From Pseudomonas brassicacearum (GTDB taxonomy: Bacteria > Pseudomonadota > Gammaproteobacteria > Pseudomonadales > Pseudomonadaceae), in the NCBI RefSeq assembly GCF_003732265.1, contig NZ_MOBK01000002.1:434001-498000 (forward strand): DNA of 64,000 bases, read 5' to 3'. Numbering within the stretch: position 1 is the first letter of the stretch; each line of letters opens with the position of its first letter. Both the position numbers and the translations under genes were made by a program. Below, in pieces: positions 54,780-64,000 of this stretch. The notes under the pieces were generated by a model that did not search any database, was not told the DNA's origin, and saw nothing but the letters and a program-made list of their open reading frames with translations.

Positions 54780-55781
54780 ATGACTCTTCGAATCGCAATC
54801 AATGGTTTTGGCCGGATTGGCCGCAACGTCCTGCGAGCACTGTATACCCAAGGCTATCGCCAGGATCTGCAGATCGTGGCCATCAACGATTTGGGAGACA
54901 GCGCAATCAACGCTCATCTGCTCAAGTACGACACTGTTCACGGCACGTTCGACGCCGATGTCCAGCACGATCAGGAGAGCCTGACGGTCAACGGCGACCG
55001 GATTGCGGTCAGCGCCATTCGCAACCCGGCCGAGCTGCCCTGGGCTGCGGAAAAAATTGATGTGGTATTCGAATGCACCGGTCTGTTCACCGACCGCGCC
55101 AAAGCCGCCGCGCATATTACGGCCGGCGCACGCAAAGTCATCATCTCGGCACCGGCCAAAGGCGCCGACGCCACCGTGGTGTACGGGGTTAACCACGACA
55201 TTTTGCGCCAGCACCACCAGATCATTTCCAACGCGTCGTGCACCACCAACTGCCTGGCGCCGGTCGCCCAAGTGCTGCACCGAGAACTGGGGATCGAAAG
55301 CGGTCTGATGACCACGATCCACGCCTACACCAACGACCAGAACCTGACCGACGTCTACCATACCGACCCGTACCGCGCCCGTTCCGCCACGCAGAACATG
55401 ATCCCGAGCAAGACTGGTGCCGCTGAAGCCGTTGGCCTGGTGCTGCCGGAACTGGCAGGCAAACTGACCGGCATGGCCGTGCGCGTACCGGTGATCAACG
55501 TGTCACTGGTGGACCTGACCGTTCAGCTGAAACGCGAAGCGTCGGCCGAGGAGGTGAACGCGCTGCTGAAAGAAGCCAGCCAGCATTCGAAAATTCTCGG
55601 GTACAACACCCTGCCGCTGGTTTCCAGCGACTTCAACCACAACCCGCTGTCGTCGATTTTCGACGCCAACCACACCAAATCCAGCGGCAAACTGCTGAAG
55701 GTGCTGGCCTGGTACGACAACGAATGGGGCTTCTCCAACCGCATGCTCGATAACTGCCTGGCGCTCTGCAACGCCGAGTAA
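54780..55781 (+). CDS. gap: Glyceraldehyde-3-phosphate dehydrogenase, type I
   Basis: A 333-residue glycolytic dehydrogenase: NAD-binding start [18 protein letters not shown], catalytic cysteine in [18 protein letters not shown] near residue 155, and the late [14 protein letters not shown] segment ([15 protein letters not shown]). It oxidises the glyceraldehyde-3-phosphate that Eda releases. It diverges from edd and is presumably repressed by HexR. Confidence 0.95.
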   Translation: MTLRIAINGFGRIGRNVLRALYTQGYRQDLQIVAINDLGDSAINAHLLKYDTVHGTFDADVQHDQESLTVNGDRIAVSAIRNPAELPWAAEKIDVVFECTGLFTDRAKAAAHITAGARKVIISAPAKGADATVVYGVNHDILRQHHQIISNASCTTNCLAPVAQVLHRELGIESGLMTTIHAYTNDQNLTDVYHTDPYRARSATQNMIPSKTGAAEAVGLVLPELAGKLTGMAVRVPVINVSLVDLTVQLKREASAEEVNALLKEASQHSKILGYNTLPLVSSDFNHNPLSSIFDANHTKSSGKLLKVLAWYDNEWGFSNRMLDNCLALCNAE

Positions 55782-55806
55782 TCGAAATCCCTGTGGAGAT
55801 CCCCTG

Positions 55807-55896
55807 TGTAGGAGTGAGCCTGCTCGCGATGAGGCCGTGTCAGTCGACATTGAAGTTTGCTGATACACCGCTATCGCGAGCAGGCTCACTCCTACA
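55807..55896. repeat. REPIN-like repeat pair, TGTAGGAGTGAG subtype
   Basis: TGTAGGAGTGAGCCTGCTCG on the left and CGAGCAGGCTCACTCCTACA on the right, between gap and the chemoreceptor gene. Confidence 0.9.
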
Positions 55897-56159
55897 AGGG
55901 TCCGCGTGTGCCTGGACCATCCCGATCAAGCCTGGTCCCCCAAACTGAATCCGGCCGGAATCTCTGCCGAGAATGTCCTGAATTCCCGGCCATTTCAGGG
56001 CTTTTTCCTGCGCAAACGTTCACCTGCTACCGTTCGTCGGCGTAGGTTCATGCAACCGTCACATGGCGCCGATGTGCATTGCATGGCGCTGAATGGATTT
56101 GGCGTAGCGAGTCGACCTCGACTCCTTGCCAACACCTCATCCATTTGTGAGTTCGCCCT
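55897..56159. other. Chemoreceptor upstream region
   Basis: About 260 bases with no gene seen; it must hold the chemoreceptor promoter. No clear ribosome site precedes the ATG at 56160. Confidence 0.4.
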
Positions 56160-58304
56160 ATGTTCGACTCTCTCTCTATCCGTCTGAAAATCGTTTTGCT
56201 GTCCGGCCTGTGTCTGCTCGGCGTGGTCGCCCTGATCGTCGGCATGAACATTTACCAGACCAATCAGAACGATGATCTGGTCAGCGCCTCCAGCAGCAAG
56301 ATGCTCACCGACAGTGTGCAGGATCTGCTGCAAGCCAAGGCGGCTGAACAGGCCGTGCGGGTGCAGAAGACCTTCGGCGAAACCCTGACGGTGGTGACCG
56401 CGCTGGCGGACCAGATCAAGGACATGCGCACCATGGCCGCCAAGCGTTCACTGGAGGCCGGCGCCCTGCGTGAAGAGTTGAACCAGAGCATCAAGACCGC
56501 GTTCGAGCGCAATGGGAAAGTGTTGGGCGTCTGGCTGGCGTTCGAGCCCAACGGGCTGGATGGCAAGGACAGCGAGTTCGTCAATGATGCGGTGCGCCAG
56601 TCCAACGAAGCCGGGCGTTTCGCCACGTATTGGAGCCGCGCAGGGGGCGAGACGCTCAACACCGTCATGGTCGAAGAGGACATGACCAAAACCACCCTGA
56701 ACCTCAGCGGCACGCCCTACAACGTCTGGTACACCTGCCCGCGCGACAGCAAGCGTACCTGCCTGCTCGACCCCTACGCCGATACCGTCGGCGCTAATAA
56801 AACAGAAGTGTTGATGACCACCATTTCCGTGCCGCTGCTGGTGGATGGCAAATCCATCGGCGTGGTCGGTATCGACATTGCCCTCGATGCGCTGCAAGCG
56901 GCGGCGGTCGATTCCCAGCGTGAACTGTTCAACAGCGCCGGGCACATGCTGATCGTCTCCGGCACCGGCGTGCTGGCAGCCTACAGTGTCGACGCCGGTA
57001 AAGTCGGCAAGCCTATCGGCGAAACCCTCGGCGCGGACGGCAAAGACATCCTGCAATTGCTCAGTAGTGGTGCGCCGAAGGTTTTGCAGCAAGGCGACCT
57101 GATTCGCGCGGTGTACCCAGTCAGTCCGATTACCGATTCGAAGGCCTGGGCCGTGGTGATCGACCTGCCTAAACAAGTATTGCTGGCCGATTCGGTGAAA
57201 CTGCAAGCGGTGCTCGATGACGCCCAGCAAAGCGGCACGATCAAAGCGGTGCTGGTGGCTGTTGTCGCCGGCCTGGTAGGTTTGCTGCTGACCTGGCTCA
57301 CCGCCTCGGGCGTGACCCGGCCGATCAACAGCGTGGCCGAGATGCTCAAGGCGATTGCCAGCGGCGACGGCGACCTGACCCAGCGTTTGCACTACAACAA
57401 GAAAGACGAATTGGGCGAACTGGTCAGCTGGTTCAACCGCTTCCTCGACAAGCTGCAACCGACCATCGCGCAGATCAAGCAAAGCATCACCGACGCCCGC
57501 GGCACCGCCGACCAGTCTTCGGAAATCGCCCGTCAGACCAGCGAAGGCATGCAGGTGCAGTTCCGCGAAATCGACCAGGTCGCCACCGCGTCCAACGAAA
57601 TGAGCGCCACCGCCCACGACGTGGCCAATAGCGCCTCGAACGCGGCCAACGCCGCCAAAGGGGCTGACCAGTCGGCCCGCGATGGCATGCAGATCATCGA
57701 GCGCAGCACCCGCGACATCAATCAACTGGCCGACGAAGTCAGCAAAGCCGTGACCGAAGTCGAAGCGCTGGCGGTCAACAGCGAGCAGATCGGTTCGGTA
57801 CTGGAAGTGATCCGCAGCATCGCCGAGCAGACCAACCTGCTGGCGCTTAACGCCGCGATTGAAGCGGCGCGTGCCGGCGAGAGCGGACGCGGTTTTGCGG
57901 TGGTCGCCGATGAAGTACGCAACCTGGCCAAACGCACCCAGGACTCGGTGGAAGAAATTCGCCAGGTAATCGAACGCATCCAGAGCGGCACGCGCGGCGT
58001 GGTCGCCACCATGCATTCGAGCCAGACCCAAGCCCACAACAACGCCGGGCAGATCCAGCAAGCGGTGCAGGCCTTGGGCAAAATCAGTGACGCAGTGACG
58101 GTGATCAGCGACATGAACCTGCAAATCGCCAGCGCCGCCGAACAGCAAAGCGCGGTGGCCGAAGAGGTCAACCGCAACGTCTCGGCGATCCGCACCGTCA
58201 CCGAAACCCTGACTGGCCAGGCCACCGAATCCGCGCAGATCAGCAGCCAGCTCAACTCGCTGACCACCCACCAGATGAAATTGATGGACCAGTTCCGGGT
58301 CTAG
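56160..58304 (+). CDS. Methyl-accepting chemotaxis protein with dCache-type sensor
   Basis: A 714-residue chemoreceptor. First membrane segment about residues 11-31 ([20 protein letters not shown]), then a roughly 330-residue periplasmic double-Cache-like domain ([19 protein letters not shown]), second membrane segment near 370-386 ([17 protein letters not shown]), HAMP, and the signalling hairpin with [20 protein letters not shown]. Ligand unknown. It follows gap, so a link to sugar or metabolite sensing is possible but not shown. Confidence 0.9.
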   Translation: MFDSLSIRLKIVLLSGLCLLGVVALIVGMNIYQTNQNDDLVSASSSKMLTDSVQDLLQAKAAEQAVRVQKTFGETLTVVTALADQIKDMRTMAAKRSLEAGALREELNQSIKTAFERNGKVLGVWLAFEPNGLDGKDSEFVNDAVRQSNEAGRFATYWSRAGGETLNTVMVEEDMTKTTLNLSGTPYNVWYTCPRDSKRTCLLDPYADTVGANKTEVLMTTISVPLLVDGKSIGVVGIDIALDALQAAAVDSQRELFNSAGHMLIVSGTGVLAAYSVDAGKVGKPIGETLGADGKDILQLLSSGAPKVLQQGDLIRAVYPVSPITDSKAWAVVIDLPKQVLLADSVKLQAVLDDAQQSGTIKAVLVAVVAGLVGLLLTWLTASGVTRPINSVAEMLKAIASGDGDLTQRLHYNKKDELGELVSWFNRFLDKLQPTIAQIKQSITDARGTADQSSEIARQTSEGMQVQFREIDQVATASNEMSATAHDVANSASNAANAAKGADQSARDGMQIIERSTRDINQLADEVSKAVTEVEALAVNSEQIGSVLEVIRSIAEQTNLLALNAAIEAARAGESGRGFAVVADEVRNLAKRTQDSVEEIRQVIERIQSGTRGVVATMHSSQTQAHNNAGQIQQAVQALGKISDAVTVISDMNLQIASAAEQQSAVAEEVNRNVSAIRTVTETLTGQATESAQISSQLNSLTTHQMKLMDQFRV

Positions 58305-58322
58305 AAATCACCGCCTATCCCC

Positions 58323-58412
58323 TGTGGGAGCGAGCCTGCTCGCGATGACGGAGTGTCAGTCGACCTAGTTGTTGAATGTTAGACCGCTATCGCGAGCAGG
58401 CTCACTCCTACA
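58323..58412. repeat. REPIN-like repeat pair, mixed subtype
   Basis: Left arm TGTGGGAGCGAGCCTGCTCG, right arm CGAGCAGGCTCACTCCTACA, so one arm of each subtype; between the chemoreceptor and CoA-transferase genes. Confidence 0.9.
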
Positions 58413-58501
58413 AGGGGGCAGTGTCGAGGCAGACATCATCGTTTCATCCGGCCAGCCAGTTTTTTGAACTATGATCGGGCTCTCGTTCCGGAGGGCCTTC
58501 G

Positions 58502-59833
58502 ATGACTGATCTACTCACGTCCATTCAAACCGCACTCGGCTTGCCCCACACCCCAATCCTCTTCACGTCGAGCGGTGCCCTGCCCTCGGCGTTTGCCGTG
58601 ACCGACCTCGCCTGCGCCAGCATCGCCGCGGCCGGGCAGGCGGTCAGCGAGTTATTGCTGCAACACACCGACCGCTTGCCCGGTGTCGAAGTCGACCGCC
58701 GCCTCGCGTCTTTCTGGTTCGCCACCTCGATCCGCCCCATCGGCTGGAGCGTTCCGCCACTGTGGGACCCGATTGCCGGTGACTACGCGACGAAGGACGG
58801 CTGGATCCGCCTGCACACCAACGCGCCCCATCACCGCGCTGCGGTTGAAAGCGTGCTTGGCACTTGTACCGACCGCGCGGCGATGGCGAGCAACGTGGCG
58901 CAATGGGTCAACAGTGATCTGGAACAGGCCGTCGTCGACGCCGGAGGGTGCGCCGCCGAGATGCGCACCTGGGCGCAATGGCAGCAACATCCGCAAGGTC
59001 TGGCCGTGAACGCCGAGCCGTTGATTCAGTTCAGCGGCGACACAGATCAACCGATGAAACCGTGGCAAGGCTCCATCGCTCAGCCACTGGCCGGGCTCAA
59101 GGTGCTGGACTTGACCCGCGTCCTGGCCGGCCCCGTCGCCAGCCGTTTTCTCGCCGGTCTCGGAGCGGATGTACTGCGTATCGACCCACCGACCTGGAAC
59201 GAACCCGGCGTCGTGCCCGAAGTCACCCTGGGCAAACGCTGCGCCCGCCTGGACCTGCACAACAGCGATGATCGCGCGGTGTTCGAAACGCTGCTCAAGG
59301 ACGCCGACATCCTCCTGCACGGCTACCGCGCCGATGCTCTGGAACGCATGGGTTACGGAGCTGCCGAACGCCGCAGACTCGCGCCGGGCCTGATCGATGT
59401 CAGCCTCAATGCGTACGGCTGGAGCGGACCGTGGCAGAACCGCCGCGGTTTCGACAGCCTGGTGCAGATGAGCAGCGGGATTGCCGAGGCCGGGATGCAG
59501 TGGAAGAACGCCGACAAACCGACGCCGTTGCCGGTGCAGGCACTCGATCACGCGACCGGATATTTGATGGCGGCTGCGGCGATCAGGTTGTTGGGGCGTG
59601 GGGGTTCGGCGCGGCTTTCGTTGGCACGTACGGCAAAGTTGCTGATTGAAAATGGCCCGGGAACAGCTGAGGCGTTGCAGGCAGAGGATGAAAAGGATCA
59701 GGGGCTGGTGGTTGAGCAGACACCTTGGGGCCCGGCGCATCGGCTGCATGTGCCGCTGAAAATCAGCGGTACTCCCTTGCAGTGGGCACTGCCGGCCACT
59801 GAATTGGGTTCCCATCGCGCGCAGTGGTGGTGA
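58502..59833 (+). CDS. CoA transferase, CaiB/BaiF (family III)
   Basis: A 443-residue protein. The family III core begins near residue 197 (PLAGLKVLDLTRVLAGPVAS), with RLDLHNSDDRAVFETLLKDA and RRGFDSLVQMSSGIA following; the aspartate in GFDSL may be catalytic. The first ~190 residues form an unusual N-terminal region that does not resemble the core. It may transfer CoA between carboxylic acids; substrate unknown. Confidence 0.85.
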   Translation: MTDLLTSIQTALGLPHTPILFTSSGALPSAFAVTDLACASIAAAGQAVSELLLQHTDRLPGVEVDRRLASFWFATSIRPIGWSVPPLWDPIAGDYATKDGWIRLHTNAPHHRAAVESVLGTCTDRAAMASNVAQWVNSDLEQAVVDAGGCAAEMRTWAQWQQHPQGLAVNAEPLIQFSGDTDQPMKPWQGSIAQPLAGLKVLDLTRVLAGPVASRFLAGLGADVLRIDPPTWNEPGVVPEVTLGKRCARLDLHNSDDRAVFETLLKDADILLHGYRADALERMGYGAAERRRLAPGLIDVSLNAYGWSGPWQNRRGFDSLVQMSSGIAEAGMQWKNADKPTPLPVQALDHATGYLMAAAAIRLLGRGGSARLSLARTAKLLIENGPGTAEALQAEDEKDQGLVVEQTPWGPAHRLHVPLKISGTPLQWALPATELGSHRAQWW

Positions 59834-59846
59834 CTGTCAGATCGCC

Positions 59847-59940
59847 TTCGCGAGCAAGCCCGCTCCCACATTAGAACTGTGTTGCTCACAAAATCTGCGA
59901 ACGACATCAATTTAATGTGGGAGCGGGCTTGCTCGCGAAG
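59847..59940. repeat. REP-like repeat pair, inward type
   Basis: TTCGCGAGCAAGCCCGCTCC then TGTGGGAGCGGGCTTGCTCG, between convergent CoA-transferase and alkA genes. Confidence 0.9.
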
Positions 59941-59974
59941 GGGTCCGAGTATTCACCACAAAGCCCGGATCAGC

Positions 59975-60838
59975 TCAGTCCATCCGGCTCAACGATGTCC
60001 AAAGCAACTGCGCCGCATACCCTCGACAAGGTCGCCACGCCTCGGCGCGCAACAGCAATTCCCGCGCCGTCACCGGCCCGCCCTCAAGCGCCGCCAACGC
60101 CTTGATCAACCCCACATCCCCGGACGGAAACGCATCCGGCTCGCGCAACTGGCGCAAGGCAATGTACTGCGCCGTCCAGTCACCAATCCCGTGCAACGCC
60201 AACAACCGCGCCACACCGCCCTCTCGCCCCGGCGCAAACAACAGCGAATCATCCAGCAGCGCCTGAGCCACACCCGACAACGTCCGCCCCCGACTTTTCG
60301 GCATGCCCAACGTCGCCAGATCCGCCTGCGCCAACACCGTCGGCTCAGGAAACACATGGCTCAAACCCGCCCGCGGCGACAGCAACGGCGCCCCATACTG
60401 CGCCACCAACTTACCCGCCAACCGGATCGCCACACCCACGGTAATCTGCTGCCCCAGCACGGCGCGAATCGCCAGTTCCAGCCCATTCCAGGCCCCCGGC
60501 ACGCGTAAGCCCGGACGCTCGGCAATCAAGCGTTCCATCAATGGGTCCCGCTTCAACTGCCGGTGAATCGACGGCAAATCCGCATCCAGATCAAACATCC
60601 GCCGCACCCGCGCCACGATCTCCGGCACTGCTGACGCGTCCGGAAAATCCAGCGTCAGCTCAAGCGCATCACCGCCCACCGGCCCGATCGAAAACGTGCC
60701 GTGAACACCGTTCAACCCGATGCTGCGCGAGTAAACCCCGTCGGCCACGACTTCCATACCGGCCACCGCCCGCGCCGACAAGAACTGCAACATCGCCGAC
60801 CAGTCATACGGCGGTCGATACGCCAGCAACACCCTCAC
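59975..60838 (-). CDS. alkA: DNA-3-methyladenine glycosylase, AlkA type
   Basis: A 287-residue helix-hairpin-helix DNA glycosylase removing alkylated bases. An AlkA-type N-terminal domain (residues 1-110) precedes the core; the hairpin is LALHGIGDWTAQYIALRQL and the catalytic aspartate lies in FPSGDVGLI. The C-terminus has no iron-sulfur cysteines, as expected. Its start overlaps the stop of the upstream ArcD-type antiporter gene by four bases (ATGA), so translation of the two is linked. Confidence 0.9.
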   Translation of the reverse strand: MRVLLAYRPPYDWSAMLQFLSARAVAGMEVVADGVYSRSIGLNGVHGTFSIGPVGGDALELTLDFPDASAVPEIVARVRRMFDLDADLPSIHRQLKRDPLMERLIAERPGLRVPGAWNGLELAIRAVLGQQITVGVAIRLAGKLVAQYGAPLLSPRAGLSHVFPEPTVLAQADLATLGMPKSRGRTLSGVAQALLDDSLLFAPGREGGVARLLALHGIGDWTAQYIALRQLREPDAFPSGDVGLIKALAALEGGPVTARELLLRAEAWRPCRGYAAQLLWTSLSRMD

Positions 60839-62262
60839 AACGACAGCAAGCCGCTGTACAACCCATAAGCGGCCAACCCGGCACCGATCAGGACACCGGT
60901 AAAAATGCCCTTCTCTATATGAGTGAACAGCGGCTCGCCCTGCTCATGCTTGGCCTTGGCAAACAGAATCACCCCCGGTGCATACAACAGCGCCGAAAGC
61001 AGCAGGTATTTGACCCCGCCGGCATACAGCAACCACACCGCATACCCCAGCGCGATCCCGCCGATCATCAGATCCTTGGTGCGCTCGGCGCTGGCGTGCT
61101 CGTAGGTTTCGCCGCGCCCGCTCAACAACACCGCATACGCTGCCGACCACAGGTAAGGCACCAGAATCATTGAGGATGCGAGGTAGATCAGGCTGGTGTA
61201 CGTGCCGGCGGAAAACAGGGTGATCAGCAGGAAGAGCTGGATCATCACGTTGGTCAGCCACAGCGCGTTGACCGGCACATGGTTGGCGTTTTCCTTTTTC
61301 AGGAAGGCCGGCATGGTCTTGTCCTTGGCCGTGGCGAACAGGATCTCGGCACACAGCAGCGCCCAGGACAGCAACGCCCCCAGCAGCGAAATCGCCAGGC
61401 CGACACTGATCAGCAACGCGCCCCAGGGCCCGACGATGTGTTCCAGCACCGCTGCCAGTGACGGGTTCTGCAAGTTGGCCAGTTCCGGCTGACTCATGAT
61501 GCCCAGCGACAACACGTTCACCAGCACCAACAACGCCAGCACCCCGAGAAAACCGATGACCGTCGCCCGGCCCACGTCCGAGCGTTTCTCCGCACGCGCC
61601 GAATACACACTGGCACCCTCAATGCCGATAAACACGAACACCGTCACCAGCATCATATTGCGCACCTGGTCCACCACCCCGCCGAAACTCGGGTTGCTAC
61701 GGCCCCAGATGTCCCGGGTAAAAATGTCGGCCTTGAAGGCGACGGCGGCGATGACGATGAACATGATCAGCGGCACGATCTTGGCCACGGTGGTCACCTG
61801 GTTGATGAACGCCGCCTCCTTGATCCCGCGCATCACCAGAAAATGCACGGCCCACAGCAGCACCGAAGCGCAGCCGATGGCAATCGGCGTGTTGCCCTGG
61901 CCAAAGACCGGAAAGAAATAACCGAGGGTGCTGAACAGCAACACGAAATAACCGACGTTGCCGAGCCAGGCACTGATCCAGTATCCCCAGGCCGACGAGA
62001 ATCCCATGTAGTCACCGAATCCCGCCTTGGCGTAGGCGTACACCCCGGAGTCCAGTTCGGGTTTGCGATTGGCCAGGGTCTGGAAGACGAACGCCAGGGT
62101 CAGCATGCCGACAGCCGTGATGGCCCAGCCGATCAGCACCGCTCCCGCATCGGCCCGCGCCGCCATGTTCTGCGGCAGCGAGAAAATCCCGCCGCCAATC
62201 ATCGACCCCACCACCAAGGCGATCAGTGCGCTCAAGCGTAGCTTTTGCGTGGGTTGTGACAT
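60835..62262 (-). CDS. Basic amino acid antiporter, ArcD-like (arginine/ornithine)
   Basis: A 475-residue APC-superfamily antiporter with about twelve to thirteen hydrophobic helices. Family signature: ALVVGSMIGGGIFSLPQNMA near residue 14 and LANRKPELDSGVYAYAKAGF near 70. It is strongly similar to the divergent arcD at 62725. The ATG at 62262 follows GGAG; the frame extends to 62316. It overlaps alkA. Confidence 0.9.
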   Translation of the reverse strand: MSQPTQKLRLSALIALVVGSMIGGGIFSLPQNMAARADAGAVLIGWAITAVGMLTLAFVFQTLANRKPELDSGVYAYAKAGFGDYMGFSSAWGYWISAWLGNVGYFVLLFSTLGYFFPVFGQGNTPIAIGCASVLLWAVHFLVMRGIKEAAFINQVTTVAKIVPLIMFIVIAAVAFKADIFTRDIWGRSNPSFGGVVDQVRNMMLVTVFVFIGIEGASVYSARAEKRSDVGRATVIGFLGVLALLVLVNVLSLGIMSQPELANLQNPSLAAVLEHIVGPWGALLISVGLAISLLGALLSWALLCAEILFATAKDKTMPAFLKKENANHVPVNALWLTNVMIQLFLLITLFSAGTYTSLIYLASSMILVPYLWSAAYAVLLSGRGETYEHASAERTKDLMIGGIALGYAVWLLYAGGVKYLLLSALLYAPGVILFAKAKHEQGEPLFTHIEKGIFTGVLIGAGLAAYGLYSGLLSL

Positions 62263-62649
62263 TCCTGCATCTCCATTCTTTTCCACAGTCGGCCGGGGGC
62301 TGTCATGTTTTTGCAACCTTCACAGGGTTGGCTTAACTAAATAGGTACAGCGTAATAACGTTTATTAGAAAACGCCATTTCGGGACCATTTATTTATAAC
62401 CGATCATTCTATGTGCATCAGGGCAAAGAGCGAATTGTTGGATTAATCCTAATAAATGAATTCTGCACTGGAAACGCGTACCAAATATTTGCGGAAACGC
62501 CAAAACGAACTAATTTAAAGATCGCCAGCCAAGCTCTCTTATTTCGGATAGCTCTGAGCGAGCGGTCTGGACTAGGCTTCTGCGGCAGTCCGTGTGTGGC
62601 CGAAGTAGCATCCAAAAGTCTTTAATTAACAATGGAATGTGCCAATGCA
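62263..62649. other. AT-rich intergenic region between two arcD genes
   Basis: About 390 bases with no supported gene; it is richer in A and T than its surroundings, and holds the promoter(s) for the divergent antiporter genes. A 70-codon open frame (62413-62625) lacks a ribosome site. Confidence 0.45.
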
Positions 62650-62663
62650 CTGATCTAAGTCAG
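62650..62663. promoter_or_regulatory. Candidate Anr/FNR-like box
   Basis: CTGATCTAAGTCAG resembles the Anr pattern TTGAT-N4-ATCAA (core TGA...TCA), centred about 68 bases before the arcD ATG. In Pseudomonas the arc operon is induced by Anr under low oxygen. The match is imperfect. Confidence 0.45.
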
Positions 62664-62724
62664 ATGTTCGAACAGCTAACAGAACTACTCTGTTGTCTCT
62701 CTTCTCCTGCACTGGAGTCATGCG

Positions 62725-64000
62725 ATGTCTGAATCCCCCGGAAAACTGAAACTCGGCGCATTGGTTGCACTGGTAGTCGGCTCAATGATTGGTGGCGGGA
62801 TCTTCTCTTTGCCACAAAACATGGCCGCCAGTGCCGACGTTGGCGCGGTCCTGATTGGTTGGGCCATTACCGCCGTCGGCATGCTCACGCTGGCCTTCGT
62901 CTTTCAAACCCTGGCCAACCGCAAGCCTGATCTGGATGGCGGGGTGTACGCCTACGCCAAAGCCGGTTTCGGCGACTACATGGGTTTCTCTTCCGCCTGG
63001 GGGTACTGGATCAGTGCCTGGCTGGGCAACGTCGGCTACTTCGTGCTGTTGTTCAGCACCCTCGGTTACTTTTTCCCGATTTTTGGTGAGGGTAATACGG
63101 TCGCAGCCATCATCGGTGCATCGGTGTTGCTCTGGGGTGTGCATTTCCTCGTGTTGCGCGGGATCAAGGAAGCGGCATTCATCAACCTGGTGACCACGGT
63201 CGCCAAGATCGTGCCGCTGGTGCTGTTTGTGTTGATCGCGATTTTCGCCTTCAAACTGGACATCTTCACCGCCGACATCTGGGGCCTGAAAAACCCGGAC
63301 CTGGGCAGCGTGATGAATCAGGTGCGCAAAATGATGCTGGTCACCGTCTGGGTGTTCATCGGCATCGAGGGCGCGAGCATTTTCTCGGCCCGCGCGGAAA
63401 AACGCAGCGACGTGGGTAAAGCCACCGTCATCGGTTTCATCACCGTACTGCTGTTCCTGGTGTTGGTGAACGTGTTGTCCCTGGGGATCATGACCCAACC
63501 GGAACTGGCCAAGCTGCAGAACCCGTCGATGGCGGCAGTGCTCAAGCATGTGGTCGGTGACTGGGGCGCGGTGCTGATCAGCGTCGGTCTGATCATCTCG
63601 CTGCTGGGGGCCTTGCTGTCGTGGGTGCTGCTGTGTGCGGAGATCATGTTCGCCGCCGCCAAGGACCACACCATGCCGGAGTTCCTGCGCAAGGAAAACG
63701 CCAACCACGTGCCGGTCAACGCCCTGTGGCTGACCAACGCGATGGTCCAGCTGTTCCTGATCATCACCCTGTTTTCGGCCAGTACCTACCTGTCGCTGAT
63801 CTACCTCGCCACCTCGATGATCCTGGTGCCTTACCTGTGGTCGGCGGCCTACGCGCTGCTGCTGGCGGTGCGCGGCGAGACTTACGAAAACAATTCGGGC
63901 GAACGCACCAAGGACCTGCTGATCGGCGCCATCGCGGTGATCTACGCGGTCTGGCTGGTCTACGCCGGCGGCACCAAATACCTGCTGCTGTCCGCCCTGC
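62725..64000 (+). CDS. arcD: Arginine/ornithine antiporter, partial at window end
   Basis: The ATG at 62725 follows TGGAG and opens a frame that continues past the window (425 codons seen). It is a close paralogue of the minus-strand antiporter: GSMIGGGIFSLPQNMA, NRKPDLDGGVYAYAKAGFGD, GLNPDLG-like loop and EKRSDVGKATVIGFITVL. It exchanges arginine for ornithine; the arc deiminase genes would be expected just downstream, but are not visible. Confidence 0.88.
   Translation, partial: MSESPGKLKLGALVALVVGSMIGGGIFSLPQNMAASADVGAVLIGWAITAVGMLTLAFVFQTLANRKPDLDGGVYAYAKAGFGDYMGFSSAWGYWISAWLGNVGYFVLLFSTLGYFFPIFGEGNTVAAIIGASVLLWGVHFLVLRGIKEAAFINLVTTVAKIVPLVLFVLIAIFAFKLDIFTADIWGLKNPDLGSVMNQVRKMMLVTVWVFIGIEGASIFSARAEKRSDVGKATVIGFITVLLFLVLVNVLSLGIMTQPELAKLQNPSMAAVLKHVVGDWGAVLISVGLIISLLGALLSWVLLCAEIMFAAAKDHTMPEFLRKENANHVPVNALWLTNAMVQLFLIITLFSASTYLSLIYLATSMILVPYLWSAAYALLLAVRGETYENNSGERTKDLLIGAIAVIYAVWLVYAGGTKYLLLSAL

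Noticed and set aside
3625..59940. The repeats as a CRISPR array
   Set aside because: Copies are scattered singly in intergenic gaps, are inverted pairs, and have no regular spacers or cas genes.
62413..62625. 70-codon open frame in the arcD/arcD gap
   Set aside because: No ribosome site, no hydrophobic or family pattern, and it lies in an AT-rich regulatory region.

Overview
The window is a chromosomal segment of a Pseudomonas, most likely of the P. fluorescens group. The evidence is the gene order of the glucose/Entner-Doudoroff cluster (gap, edd, glk, gltR, sensor kinase, gts transporter, oprB, mutarotase, hexR, zwf, pgl, eda), an adjacent fadD1-fadD2 pair, a LacI-type gntR beside gntK and gntT, high GC, and a very dense set of GTGGGAG/CTCGCGA palindromic repeats (REP/REPIN-like). 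No rRNA, tRNA, CRISPR array, prophage or insertion sequence was recognised.

Layout. 1-3.7 kb: phosphate transporter, then a two-gene operon of a 2-oxoglutarate-type oxygenase and a TylF-type methyltransferase. 3.7-17.6 kb: accessory functions, namely two divergent LysR/PACE-efflux pairs, an ECF sigma operon with a DGPF (YciI-type) protein, GNAT acetyltransferases, a LysE exporter, alaC, and the gluconate module gntT-gntK / gntR with three matching operator-like sites. 17.8-28 kb: a soluble double-PAS chemoreceptor (BdlA-like), LysR/GST pair, a FecI-type sigma factor overlapping a betaine-type binding protein, a PhnD-like protein, fatty acid desaturase, a second-type peptide deformylase coupled to a YihY protein, and stress-type small proteins. 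28.2-33.7 kb: fatty-acid activation (fadD1, fadD2) with a divergent lipase and MaoC hydratase. 33.7-36.6 kb: miscellaneous genes.

36.8-55.8 kb is the glucose hub. OprB admits sugar through the outer membrane, GtsABCD imports it, and the mutarotase and an AGE-family isomerase feed it forward. Glk, Zwf, Pgl, Edd and Eda carry it through the Entner-Doudoroff route to pyruvate and glyceraldehyde-3-phosphate, which Gap oxidises. HexR (sites in both the zwf/hexR and edd/gap intergenic regions) and the GltR/GtrS two-component system are the resident regulators. The gntT/gntK/gntR module near 12-15 kb supplies 6-phosphogluconate to the same route.

55.8-64 kb: a dCache chemoreceptor, a CaiB-type CoA transferase, an AlkA-type DNA glycosylase overlapping an ArcD-like antiporter gene, and a second, divergent arcD paralogue that runs off the window end. 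Starts were adjusted from the longest open frame wherever a Shine-Dalgarno sequence decided the matter. No single wholly new system is proven; the best candidates are the oxygenase/methyltransferase operon, the sigma/binding-protein overlap and the strict placement of repeat pairs at gene 3' ends.
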